From Deltaproteobacteria bacterium (GTDB lineage: Bacteria > UBA10199 > JACPAL01), in the NCBI GenBank assembly GCA_016180845.1, contig JACPAK010000001.1:150836-214835 (forward strand): a stretch of DNA of 64,000 nt, given 5' to 3'. Below the pieces are notes generated by a model. The model ran no database searches. It was not told the origin of the DNA and saw only the letters and a program-made list of their open reading frames with translations. This document shows positions 18,093 through 26,211 of this stretch, piece by piece (the first letter of the stretch is position 1; each line of letters opens with the position of its first letter). Position numbers and translations under genes: made by a program.

Positions 18093-19589
18093 TTGACGCG
18101 AGGTGTTAGCGAAAGTTTTCACGAGAAACAAAGTTGTCTCTCTATCGATAAACCCCTTGTGATCGAAGGGATCTCCAATAGCGCAGAAGGGATCTTCAAA
18201 ACCGGCCTCCAAATGGGGCTCTCGATGGGGGCAGCGGCGATGGCGCATAATCTCTCGCCAAACCCCAAGACAAAGGCGCTCTGGAGTGGGGTGGCGGGGG
18301 CAAGCTGTAGTCTTTTCAAGAGTGGTTATGATTTCTATACGGCACTTTCGCAAGGAAAAGAGACCGATCAGACGAACGATGAGTTTTTTTTGAACCTCAT
18401 CGAAATCGGTGTTGGAACTCTTTTTTCGATAACGCTGATGACCCCCGCTGGAATGATTCTATCGGCAGCCCTCTCCTCGTTTTGTATTGAGACCTTTCGA
18501 ACAAAGATCCAGGGAAAGACCACTTCTGAATCGATCCAATCAGCGCTCTTCGCCGCCTCCTCTTCCATCCTGATCGGTGGCGGGATGACGATCCTCTCCT
18601 GGAGGATAGCGGCGGGAAGGATCCAACCGGTAGACGAGCTGCCGCGACTCAAGCTCTCTCCCCAGGAATGGGAAAAACTCCCACCGGAGGTCCGCGAACT
18701 GACATCGTCCAACGCCCTGGAAGATTTTATCGATGCGGCGCATCGATCTGAAAGGGGCATCGCCTCTCCAACGGATCAAGTTTTTTTAGGTTTTTATGAA
18801 GACCCCTCGAGAGATCATCCAGCCGCATTGATTGATCTTGCCCGAAGAAAGGTTCGATTGGGGCATTTTGAAAAAGCCGATTCAACGTTTAATTTTAGGG
18901 GAGATTCCCTGGGTCTGTCACTAGACAACGCAACACTCCTCTATCCCAAAAATCTCCAGGCAGGATTCCCCTTAAGTGAGGCGGTTGTTGTGACCCGTTC
19001 AGGAGAGGTGATGCACTGGACCGATTTTTTCAATCAACAAAAATGGAAATCCACGGGCACTTACGCGACCCCTAAATCTCCCCTCCCTCTGGAGACAGGT
19101 GGACTTTTCCTGAGGCAGGGGGAGACTGTTTCCTGGTCGACTCGAGGTCTGAAAAAGGCCTTGTTTGTCTACGCCCCCTCTCCCGGTGTCCATCGGGTCA
19201 GTCGATCTTCTTTCGATTTTGGTTCTCCCTCCGGATGGGATCTGACAGACGAGACACAAGTGACACTGTGGATCCATAGCCATCCGACGCGAACCCTTGG
19301 GTTGACACGATCCCAGACACCTCAAGTCGATCTTTTGAGCGCTACCGATTTGAAATGCTATCTCAATTTGAGACAAGATCTTCGGCAAGACTTCGCCAGC
19401 GCCATCTATACCACCGGTGCCCCCTTCAACGGGAGTGGGCTCTCAATCTTCATCCCGAGGCCAGGCACAGATTTTTCAATGGATCATGATGATTTTGAGC
19501 GTGAATTCCGTCGCTGCTTCAGAACCCTTACAATCGAATTTCTGGAAGAGGGGCATCAGTTAAGGGTTGGAACGATTCAAGAATTTTAA
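18093..19589 (+). CDS. Membrane-anchored JAMM/JAB metalloprotease-like protein, copy 1
   Basis: A 498-residue protein (TTG start at 18093; a GTG at 18159 is an alternative). Residues 35-175 are Gly/Ala-rich and hydrophobic, with likely membrane helices near 103-128 and 150-172. The C-terminal half carries the full JAMM zinc signature: Glu334 in LPLETGGLFL, His395 and His397 in LWIHSHP, and Ser416/Asp419 in LLSATDL. JAMM proteins are zinc isopeptidases or peptidases. The protein ends in a conserved tail (EFRRCFRTLTIEFLEE). The gene is plus-strand within an otherwise minus-strand metabolic cluster and has no E1, E2 or ubiquitin-like partner nearby. The function is unknown; the JAMM assignment is from motif order and spacing. 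Confidence 0.75.
   Translation: MTRGVSESFHEKQSCLSIDKPLVIEGISNSAEGIFKTGLQMGLSMGAAAMAHNLSPNPKTKALWSGVAGASCSLFKSGYDFYTALSQGKETDQTNDEFFLNLIEIGVGTLFSITLMTPAGMILSAALSSFCIETFRTKIQGKTTSESIQSALFAASSSILIGGGMTILSWRIAAGRIQPVDELPRLKLSPQEWEKLPPEVRELTSSNALEDFIDAAHRSERGIASPTDQVFLGFYEDPSRDHPAALIDLARRKVRLGHFEKADSTFNFRGDSLGLSLDNATLLYPKNLQAGFPLSEAVVVTRSGEVMHWTDFFNQQKWKSTGTYATPKSPLPLETGGLFLRQGETVSWSTRGLKKALFVYAPSPGVHRVSRSSFDFGSPSGWDLTDETQVTLWIHSHPTRTLGLTRSQTPQVDLLSATDLKCYLNLRQDLRQDFASAIYTTGAPFNGSGLSIFIPRPGTDFSMDHDDFEREFRRCFRTLTIEFLEEGHQLRVGTIQEF
18114..18245 (+). repeat. Direct repeat, copy 1 (5' end of JAMM gene 1)
   Basis: A 132-base block that recurs at 19604-19735 with only three mismatches by eye. It spans the start region and the first roughly 30 codons of both JAMM genes. 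The sequence after the block is clearly diverged between the two genes. Confidence 0.9.
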
Positions 19590-19603
19590 GCGAGCTTAAG
19601 CGG

Positions 19604-19735
19604 AGTTTTCACGAGAAACAAAGTTGCCCCTCTATCGATAAACCCCTTGTGATCGAAGGGATCTCCAATAGCGCAGAAGGGATCTTCAAAACCGGCCTCC
19701 AGATGGGGCTCTCGATGGGGGCAGCGGCGATGGCG
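19604..19735 (+). repeat. Direct repeat, copy 2 (5' end of JAMM gene 2)
   Basis: The second copy of the 132-base block at 18114-18245, offset by 1490 bases. It encodes the same N-terminal peptide as copy 1 (IEGISNSAEGIFKTGLQMG). Part of the block lies upstream of the GTG at 19649, in a frame that is open there as well. Confidence 0.9.
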
Positions 19736-21061
19736 GTCAACCTTGCTCCAAACCAACAGACAAAAATCATTTGGGGAGGAATTGCCGGTGTGGGATGTAC
19801 GCTTTTTAAAAGTAGTTATGATCTTTACACCAAGAGAGAGGCTACCCTCGAAAATGCCCAAGAATTCGGGCTCAACATCGCTGAACTTTTCTCGACAATC
19901 CTTTTCTCTATTCGATTTCAGAGTCCATTGGCCCTTATTCTCGCTGGTAGTGGGGCATCGCTCCTTTTTGAGACAATGCGTCGTTCGCTGAAGGGCGAGG
20001 AATTCGAAGAGGCAATGAATGCAGCCGCTCTCGCCGCTTACTCCTCCCTCATCCTTGGGGGCTTCATGACCCTTATTTCCTGGAGAATCGCCGCCGCTAG
20101 AATTCAACCGATCAAGGAGCCGCCAAGATTGGTTCTTCCAACAGAGGAATGGGGAAGGTTTCCTGACGAGGTGAAAGGAATCCTCTCACGAGACGTCTTA
20201 GAAGAGGTCATGCATGCCTCGCGGAGGGGAGCGTTAGGAATTGTTCAACATGAGGGATCTGTCGTAGTTTCTCTGATCCCTGCGGAAAGCGGCAGGCAGC
20301 CTCTTACCTTTTTTGATTTGACAAAAAGAACGGTTTTCAGAGGATCCGAGGACCTCGATCAAAAAACCTGGGTTATCCAGGCGGATGCCCCACACTCAAC
20401 AGACCTCGCACGACTGCTTTATCCTCGTCATCTCCGCGGAAGATTTCCATTAGGTAACGCCCTTGTCGCCCTCCAGTCGGGGAAAGTGGTTCACTGGACT
20501 CGTTTTTCAGGAGAAATTTGGGGACGAGGTTTCGTCTTGCCTTTAGAAACAGGTGGGCTTCTTCTTAAAAGAAATGGGCGGTGCTCATATTACAACCCCC
20601 CAAGAAGGATTAGAAATGGAATTTCAATGCGTCCCTCGGGCTGTTATCAGCTCACAACCTGGCACGAGACTCCTTTACTTAGAGATTCCTTCCCGCGAGG
20701 AACCGAAGTTTCTGCGTGCTTCCATAGTCACCCTGGAGACGCTTTGGATCGACACGACCTTCTCTCTCCGATGGATCTCAAGTCCTATCTTGGCAGCATC
20801 ATCGATTCTCATTATTTCGCAAAAATGCCGGCTAACCTCATCTACAGCACAGGGAGTACCCTTCAGGGAGGTTGCTTGTCCGTATTCGTCCCGAGGGAGG
20901 GGAGATTTTTTTCTGGATATCTATTGGGTAGAAGCCTGAAAGACAGTGCCTCGGTAGCCCGGGAATACGAGGAAGAATTCCGCCGCTGTTTCAAAACATT
21001 TACAATCGAGTTTTTAGAAGAGGCGGATCAGTTGAGGGTTGGATCGATTCAAGAAATTTAA
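19649..21061 (+). CDS. Membrane-anchored JAMM/JAB metalloprotease-like protein, copy 2
   Basis: A 470-residue tandem paralogue of the gene at 18093. It has the same order: a Gly/Ala-rich membrane region (residues 10-145), a linker with an RLxLxxxEW-like segment, then a JAMM domain with Glu300 in LPLETGGLLL, His359 and His361 in CFHSHPGDA, and Ser373/Asp376 in LLSPMDL. The tail EFRRCFKTFTIEFLEE matches copy 1. The middle of the two proteins is diverged while the first 30 codons are almost identical DNA. The GTG at 19649 has no evident ribosome binding site, and the reading frame is open upstream through the shared repeat, so the real start may be earlier. It ends in a 4-base convergent overlap with the lyase gene. 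Confidence 0.75.
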   Translation: MIEGISNSAEGIFKTGLQMGLSMGAAAMAVNLAPNQQTKIIWGGIAGVGCTLFKSSYDLYTKREATLENAQEFGLNIAELFSTILFSIRFQSPLALILAGSGASLLFETMRRSLKGEEFEEAMNAAALAAYSSLILGGFMTLISWRIAAARIQPIKEPPRLVLPTEEWGRFPDEVKGILSRDVLEEVMHASRRGALGIVQHEGSVVVSLIPAESGRQPLTFFDLTKRTVFRGSEDLDQKTWVIQADAPHSTDLARLLYPRHLRGRFPLGNALVALQSGKVVHWTRFSGEIWGRGFVLPLETGGLLLKRNGRCSYYNPPRRIRNGISMRPSGCYQLTTWHETPLLRDSFPRGTEVSACFHSHPGDALDRHDLLSPMDLKSYLGSIIDSHYFAKMPANLIYSTGSTLQGGCLSVFVPREGRFFSGYLLGRSLKDSASVAREYEEEFRRCFKTFTIEFLEEADQLRVGSIQEI

Positions 21062-22053
21062 GAAACGAAAAACGCCTGCTCGGCCGCATCAGTAAGCTTC
21101 TGCCCAGAAAGCCTGGCCGCTTGAACCAACTCCCAAAAATACCGATACGTCGCCCGGTCGTGGAGTTCCCCTTCGAACTGGATTGGACCCCAGTTATTTT
21201 CCTGGGCAGCCAGCAATATCTGGCACCCCTTCTCAACACGCGAGTGATCCGGTTGCATCGCCTCGATGATCGCATCGATCTGCGTTGGATAGATCGACCA
21301 CATCCGTAAAAATCCAAAATCATAATGAGCACGTCGTGCATCCGCTAACGTCTGCTCACGATTCTTGAGATCCAGCGTAACATTATGTGCGGGTACAATT
21401 CCATTTGCCAACGCCGCGGCAACAATCGTCGTCTTTGCCCGCGCAATCAAGGCATGGTCAAATTGGCCCGGCGACCGCATGGCGGAATCAGGGATCGCCC
21501 CATGATGGCCGGAGACAAAATCCATGAGACCAAAATCCAAGACCTGCATCCAGGGAAGCGCAGCAATCTCGAAGGCGTCGCGCAAGGCGCCGTGGGTTTC
21601 AATCAAGACATGGATCGGAATTTCGCGTTTTAGGCCCGATTTTTTGGCAACCTGCTGGATATACCCAATCATCTCACGGACCTGACCCGCCGCTGTTGGC
21701 TTTGGGATGGTGATATAGGCCATCAAGCCGCCGGCACCAGGGACAATGATATCGACATCCTGTCTCCAATGGCGGTTCGTGAAGTCATGGATCCGAATCC
21801 CACTCATCTTGTGTTTGTTCAGAGGAGACTTCTGCATCGTCACAATCATCTCCGCATGTTCCTTTTCCTTTCCTTGTGGCGCACCATCCTCAAGGTCCAT
21901 CGTGATATCGAAGAGCCCCCCCTTTTGGTTCTGGAGTTCAAGCGCCTTCGTCATCAATTTTTCAGAACCGGCAAAATGCTCGCAGCACGGGATGATCGGG
22001 AACGGTTTCTCACCGGCGAAGAGGGCTTCGTTGGGATGGATTTTTTGGGTCAT
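21058..22053 (-). CDS. mcl: CitE-like lyase, probable malyl-CoA/beta-methylmalyl-CoA lyase
   Basis: A 331-residue HpcH/HpaI-type lyase of the CitE superfamily. Visible blocks are FDITMDLEDGAPQGKEKEHA (the Mg-binding acidic motif), SGIRIHDFTNRHWRQDVDII, YITIPKPTAAGQVREMI, IPIHVLIETHGALRDAFEIA and MWSIYPTQIDAIIEAM. In the ethylmalonyl-CoA pathway, Mcl1 splits beta-methylmalyl-CoA into propionyl-CoA and glyoxylate and condenses glyoxylate with acetyl-CoA to malyl-CoA. It is translationally coupled to the epimerase gene (4-base overlap). It is not close to the short alphaproteobacterial Mcl1, so citrate- or citramalyl-type activity is possible; genomic context is the main support. Confidence 0.78.
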   Translation of the reverse strand: MTQKIHPNEALFAGEKPFPIIPCCEHFAGSEKLMTKALELQNQKGGLFDITMDLEDGAPQGKEKEHAEMIVTMQKSPLNKHKMSGIRIHDFTNRHWRQDVDIIVPGAGGLMAYITIPKPTAAGQVREMIGYIQQVAKKSGLKREIPIHVLIETHGALRDAFEIAALPWMQVLDFGLMDFVSGHHGAIPDSAMRSPGQFDHALIARAKTTIVAAALANGIVPAHNVTLDLKNREQTLADARRAHYDFGFLRMWSIYPTQIDAIIEAMQPDHSRVEKGCQILLAAQENNWGPIQFEGELHDRATYRYFWELVQAARLSGQKLTDAAEQAFFVS

Positions 22054-22460
22054 TTCATAACCTCCGCTAATTCAATCAAAACGCCCCCTGTTGACTTCGG
22101 ATGCACAAACGCAATTTTTTTGCCGTGCGCCCCAATCCGCGGTTTTTCATCGATCAAAAGAACTCCGGCCCTTTTATATTCTTCTAAAACCTTTTCAATA
22201 TTGTCCACTTGAATACAAATATGATGAATCCCGCCACGTCCCTGTTTCTCGATAAATTTCCCGATCGGTCCGTCAGGGCTTGTTGATTCTAAAAGCTCCA
22301 GATTAGTTTCGCCAACAGAAAAAAAGGCGGTCCGCGCCCTTTGTTCGGCGACCTCTTCATAATGTTCAGGGGATTTTCCCAAGAGTTTACGATAAATCTC
22401 CACCGCCTCTTTGAGATCCGGAACGGCAATGCCGATGTGGTCGAGTTTCAAGAATTTCAT
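22050..22460 (-). CDS. mce: Methylmalonyl-CoA/ethylmalonyl-CoA epimerase
   Basis: A VOC-fold metalloenzyme of about 136 residues. It shows KLDHIGIAVPDLKEAVEIY, RARTAFFSVGETNLELLES, IEKQGRGGIHHICIQVDNIE and the closing VLIELAEV, all standard for the epimerase with its His/Glu metal ligands. It interconverts the R and S epimers of methylmalonyl-CoA and ethylmalonyl-CoA, which the Ccr product needs before the mutase. The ATG at 22460 (MKFLKLDHIG) is preferred to the frame start at 22481, because the extra seven codons lie inside a perfect hairpin. It is the first gene of the minus-strand pathway cluster and diverges from the malic enzyme gene. Confidence 0.92.
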   Translation of the reverse strand: MKFLKLDHIGIAVPDLKEAVEIYRKLLGKSPEHYEEVAEQRARTAFFSVGETNLELLESTSPDGPIGKFIEKQGRGGIHHICIQVDNIEKVLEEYKRAGVLLIDEKPRIGAHGKKIAFVHPKSTGGVLIELAEVMK

Positions 22461-22466
22461 TGTGTA

Positions 22467-22488
22467 GGGGCGTATAGCCATACGCCCC
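22467..22488. repeat. Perfect 9-bp hairpin in the divergent mce/malic enzyme promoter region
   Basis: GGGGCGTAT at 22467-22475 pairs with ATACGCCCC at 22480-22488 around a 4-base loop. It sits between two divergent starts, so it could be a dispersed palindromic repeat or a structured 5' leader. There is no T-tract, so it is not a good terminator. Confidence 0.55.
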
Positions 22489-22542
22489 TCTTCGTCAATG
22501 AAAAGCTTGTGGAATCCCTTATTCGGTATGGTAAGGGAAGAT

Positions 22543-23850
22543 ATGGCCTACAAACGCCGGGTCATCAGAACCCTTCGCGTACGAAATCAACAACAGGTTG
22601 GTGCCTTGTCAAAGGTGATTCAGGCGATCGCCTCGGGAGGGGGAGATATCGGAGATATCAAGACCCTCTCTCTCGGGACTTTCCATACGGTGCGCGATAT
22701 TTCAATGGAATGTAAAGATGAGGAACAGCTCGAAAAAATCCTCCAGGCGGTTCGAGCGATCAAGACCACGGAGCTTGAAGCGGTCGTCGATGACGTCATG
22801 GAGCTTCACAAAGGAGGCAAACTCCTCGTCGTTCCGAAATATCCTGTGAAGAGTGTTGAAGATCTTCGAAAGGTCTATACACCCGGTGTCGCTGCCGTTT
22901 CGATGCATCTCCAGTCCAATCCCGAGGCCGCTAAGGAGTATACCAGTATTGGCAGAACGGTCGCGATCATCACAAACGGAACGCGGGTCTTGGGTCTGGG
23001 GAATATTGGACCGATCGCCGCGATGCCGGTGATGGAGGGGAAGGCGGCGTTATTCTCCCAATTTTCTGGTTACAATATGATCCCGATCCTTTTGAAGACG
23101 GAGGATCCGGATGAATTTATAAAACATGTCATCGCCATTTCATCGGCCTTCAGTGCGATCCAGCTTGAGGATATAAGGACACCCGATTGCTTTCAAATTG
23201 AAGAGCAACTCATCCAAAAACTGGATATTCCTGTGATGCATGATGATCAGCATGGGACCGCTGTCGTGAGTCTCGCAGCAGCGATCAACGCCTGCCGGAT
23301 CGTCAAACGCGACCTGAAGGATTCCCAAGTCGGTCAGATAGGACTAGGGGCTGCGGGGTCAGCGATTGCGCGCCTGATCATGAGCTACACAAAAAAGACG
23401 GTGATTGGGACTGACGTTCAACCCTATGCGATCGAACGGATGAAAAAATTCGGCGGGACTGTCGTCCCATCTGTTGCCGAGGTGATGAAGAAAGCCGATG
23501 TGGTCATCGCCACCACTGGCCAAGCAGGTCTGATCAAGCCGGAAATGGTTCGAAAAGGTCAGGTGATTCTGGCCCTTTCGAATCCGGATCCCGAGATCTC
23601 AATCAAGGAGGCAATCGACGCGGGGGCTGGATTTGCAAGTGATGGGAGGTATGTCAATAATCTCCTCGGTTACCCGGGAATATTGAAGGGGGCGATCGAG
23701 GGCCATGCCAAACGGATGACACCCGAAATGTATCTCGCAGCGGTCGAGGCGATTGTTAAACAAACGATACCAGGAGAACTGGTTCCGGACCCCTTGGATC
23801 CATCCCTTCACCAAAAAGTTGCCGCTGCAGTTTGCAACGCAGTGAAATAA
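22543..23850 (+). CDS. NAD(P)-dependent malic enzyme with N-terminal ACT domain
   Basis: A protein of about 435 residues (ATG at 22543 after AAGGGAAG; the frame is open 15 codons further). The first 90 residues form an ACT-like regulatory domain (TLRVRNQQQVGALSKVIQAI, RDISMECKDEEQLEKILQAV). The malic enzyme domain has YTPGVAAVSM, GTRVLGLGNIGPIAAMPVMEGKA (only short parts quoted), [10 protein letters not shown], the dinucleotide motif QIGLGAAGSAIARL, and ALSNPDPEIS. It decarboxylates malate to pyruvate. An ACT domain suggests allosteric control by an unknown small ligand. It is followed 47 bases later by a second, different malic enzyme. Confidence 0.93.
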   Translation: MAYKRRVIRTLRVRNQQQVGALSKVIQAIASGGGDIGDIKTLSLGTFHTVRDISMECKDEEQLEKILQAVRAIKTTELEAVVDDVMELHKGGKLLVVPKYPVKSVEDLRKVYTPGVAAVSMHLQSNPEAAKEYTSIGRTVAIITNGTRVLGLGNIGPIAAMPVMEGKAALFSQFSGYNMIPILLKTEDPDEFIKHVIAISSAFSAIQLEDIRTPDCFQIEEQLIQKLDIPVMHDDQHGTAVVSLAAAINACRIVKRDLKDSQVGQIGLGAAGSAIARLIMSYTKKTVIGTDVQPYAIERMKKFGGTVVPSVAEVMKKADVVIATTGQAGLIKPEMVRKGQVILALSNPDPEISIKEAIDAGAGFASDGRYVNNLLGYPGILKGAIEGHAKRMTPEMYLAAVEAIVKQTIPGELVPDPLDPSLHQKVAAAVCNAVK

Positions 23851-23897
23851 AGACCCTGTTGACTCATAGTGCCTATTAAGAGAATATCCGTCTCCTC

Positions 23898-25214
23898 ATG
23901 GTGACCAAAGAAGAAGCGCTGAGTTATCACTCCGAGGGACGGCCTGGAAAGATCGAAGTTGTCCCGACAAAACCGACATCGACCCAAAGAGAGCTCTCTC
24001 TCGCCTACACACCTGGTGTCGCTGAACCCTGCCTCGAAATCGAAAAAGATCCAAAAAAGGCATTTGATTATACGGCACGTGGGAATCTGGTTGCAGTTGT
24101 GACCAACGGGACCGCTGTTCTCGGTTTGGGGGACATTGGCCCAGAGGCCTCAAAACCGGTGATGGAAGGGAAGGGGATCCTATTCAAACAGTTTGCGGAC
24201 ATTGACGTCTTTGACCTCGAGATAAATGCGAAAGATCCCGAGGTCTTTATTCAGGTAGTAAAGAGTCTGGAACCAACCTTTGGCGGGATCAATATCGAGG
24301 ATATCAAGGCGCCCGAGTGCTTTGCGATCGAGGAGAGACTGATCCAGGCAATGTCGATCCCGGTGTTTCATGATGATCAGCATGGGACCGCTGTCATTAC
24401 AACGGCGGCTTTAATGAACGCCCTGGAGGTTCAGGGGAAGAAGGCGGAGAACATCCGCGTCGTCTTTTCCGGGGCCGGAGCGGCAGCAATCGCCTGTGCC
24501 AAGATGTTCTTGAACTTGGGTATTACGCGAGATCAGGTGATGATGTGTGATCGGCAAGGGGTTGTCTACGAAGGGCGACCGAATCTTGAATTCTATCGAT
24601 CCCACTTTGCTCAAAAGACCTCCTTAAGGACCCTTGAGGAAGCCCTCGTGGGGGCTGATATTTTTATTGGGGTATCGGGCAGGGGGATAGTCCGGCCAAG
24701 TATGATCCGGGAAATGGCAAAAAATCCGATTATCTTTGCCATGGCAAATCCGGACCCCGAAATTGGATACAATGAGGCCAAAGAGATGCGACCGGATGCT
24801 GTCATTGCCACGGGACGTTCCGACTATCCAAATCAGGTCAACAACGTCTTGGGCTTTCCGTTCATCTTTCGTGGCACGCTGGATGTGGGAGCCAAAAGAA
24901 TTAACGAAGAAATGAAAATGGCAGCGGTAAAAGCGCTTGCTCAGCTAGCGAGAGAAGAGGTCTCCAAAGAGATCTGTCATGCCTATGGAGTCTCCTCCCT
25001 CTCCTTTGGCCCTGAATACATCATTCCAAAACCTCTGGATCCCCGTGTCCTGCTTTGGGAGGCCCCCGCCGTGGCCGAAGCTGCGATCCGATCTGGCGTT
25101 GCAACACGCCCCTACAGCGATCGAAACCAGTATGAGACTTCGCTGAAAAAAATTGTGGACAAGACAACGAAGAAATTTGATAAAATTTCTACCCGTGGCG
25201 CTTCGCACTATTAA
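23898..25214 (+). CDS. maeB: Malic enzyme, MaeB-type catalytic domain without phosphotransacetylase domain
   Basis: A 438-residue malic enzyme. It has [18 protein letters not shown], which is typical of MaeB, then [72 protein letters not shown] and [20 protein letters not shown]. Classical MaeB is about 750 residues with a C-terminal phosphotransacetylase-like domain; that domain is absent here. It decarboxylates malate to pyruvate, usually with NADP. Its end overlaps the start of the E1-alpha gene, so it is probably the head of an operon that carries pyruvate on to acetyl-CoA. Confidence 0.93.
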   Translation: MVTKEEALSYHSEGRPGKIEVVPTKPTSTQRELSLAYTPGVAEPCLEIEKDPKKAFDYTARGNLVAVVTNGTAVLGLGDIGPEASKPVMEGKGILFKQFADIDVFDLEINAKDPEVFIQVVKSLEPTFGGINIEDIKAPECFAIEERLIQAMSIPVFHDDQHGTAVITTAALMNALEVQGKKAENIRVVFSGAGAAAIACAKMFLNLGITRDQVMMCDRQGVVYEGRPNLEFYRSHFAQKTSLRTLEEALVGADIFIGVSGRGIVRPSMIREMAKNPIIFAMANPDPEIGYNEAKEMRPDAVIATGRSDYPNQVNNVLGFPFIFRGTLDVGAKRINEEMKMAAVKALAQLAREEVSKEICHAYGVSSLSFGPEYIIPKPLDPRVLLWEAPAVAEAAIRSGVATRPYSDRNQYETSLKKIVDKTTKKFDKISTRGASHY

Positions 25215-26211
25215 GTTGGCGTCCGATCTTAAGCGTAAAGAAGAGGAGCTCTCTCAACCCAAGCTCCTCGAAATGTATTACTATTTGACTCTCACCCGCC
25301 ATTTGGAAAACAAAATTGCCTATATCTGTTACAGTCAAAATCCTCAAAACCCCCTCATTATTGGGAAAGGATATCTCTCGACCGGTCAGGAGGCTATCTC
25401 CGTAGGCGCCTCTTCAACGCTCGACGAGGGAGATTGGTTGTCCCCTTCTCATCGCGACATGGGGGCCCATCTTGTCCGTGGAATGACGGTCAAAGAGATA
25501 TTTCTCCAATATTTTTGCCGTGCCAACTCTCCGACATGGGGACGGGATTCTAATGTCCATTTCGGGGTCACGTCCAAAAGAATTTTGTCTTTTATCTCTC
25601 ATATGGGGTCAATGACACCTGTCGCCAATGGTGTCGCCGCCGCCATGGTGTATCGAGGAGAAAAAAATGTTGTCCTTTCCTGTTTTGGAGACGGCGCCTC
25701 CTCTCAAGGGATTGTTCATGAAGCACTCAATTATGCAGCAACTTTTAAACTTCCCGTCGTTTTCGTCCTCAATAACAACCAGATTGCTATCTCGACCCCG
25801 CTTCACGAACAGACCGCCGTCGAGCATCTCGCACTGCGCGCCGCCGGTTATGGAATGCCCGGAAAGACAATCGACGGGAATAACGTTATCGAAGTGTATC
25901 TTGCCGTCAAAGAGGCAGTGGACCGGGCAAGAAATGGAGAAGGCCCTTCCCTGATTGAATGCAAAACGATGCGAATGGGTGGCCATGGAACCCATGACCA
26001 GTACCAGTTTCTCTCCAAAAAAGAATTTGAGGAGTGGAAGAAAAAAGATCCGATCCTCTGGTTTAAAAATTACCTCAAGGAGAAAGGGATGCTTGATGAG
26101 ACAGGCGAGAGGGAGATTGAGGAGAGGGTTGAGCGTGAGATTGAAGAGGCGGTGGAGTATGCACGCATGCAGCCGATGCCTAAACCTGAAGATTTGTTGA
26201 AGGAGAGATAA
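25195..26211 (+). CDS. pdhA: 2-oxoacid dehydrogenase E1 component, alpha subunit (pyruvate or branched-chain type)
   Basis: A thiamine-diphosphate E1-alpha subunit of about 338 residues. Clear blocks are [52 protein letters not shown], the TPP-binding [20 protein letters not shown] with [12 protein letters not shown], and [13 protein letters not shown]. The start is uncertain: GTG at 25195 is given, but TTG at 25213 or a longer GTG start at 25153 is possible, and none has a good ribosome binding site. It is in an operon with E1-beta and E2. Position behind two malic enzymes favours pyruvate as the substrate; sequence alone does not separate it from branched-chain 2-oxoacid or acetoin enzymes. 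Confidence 0.9.
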   Translation: MALRTIKLASDLKRKEEELSQPKLLEMYYYLTLTRHLENKIAYICYSQNPQNPLIIGKGYLSTGQEAISVGASSTLDEGDWLSPSHRDMGAHLVRGMTVKEIFLQYFCRANSPTWGRDSNVHFGVTSKRILSFISHMGSMTPVANGVAAAMVYRGEKNVVLSCFGDGASSQGIVHEALNYAATFKLPVVFVLNNNQIAISTPLHEQTAVEHLALRAAGYGMPGKTIDGNNVIEVYLAVKEAVDRARNGEGPSLIECKTMRMGGHGTHDQYQFLSKKEFEEWKKKDPILWFKNYLKEKGMLDETGEREIEERVEREIEEAVEYARMQPMPKPEDLLKER

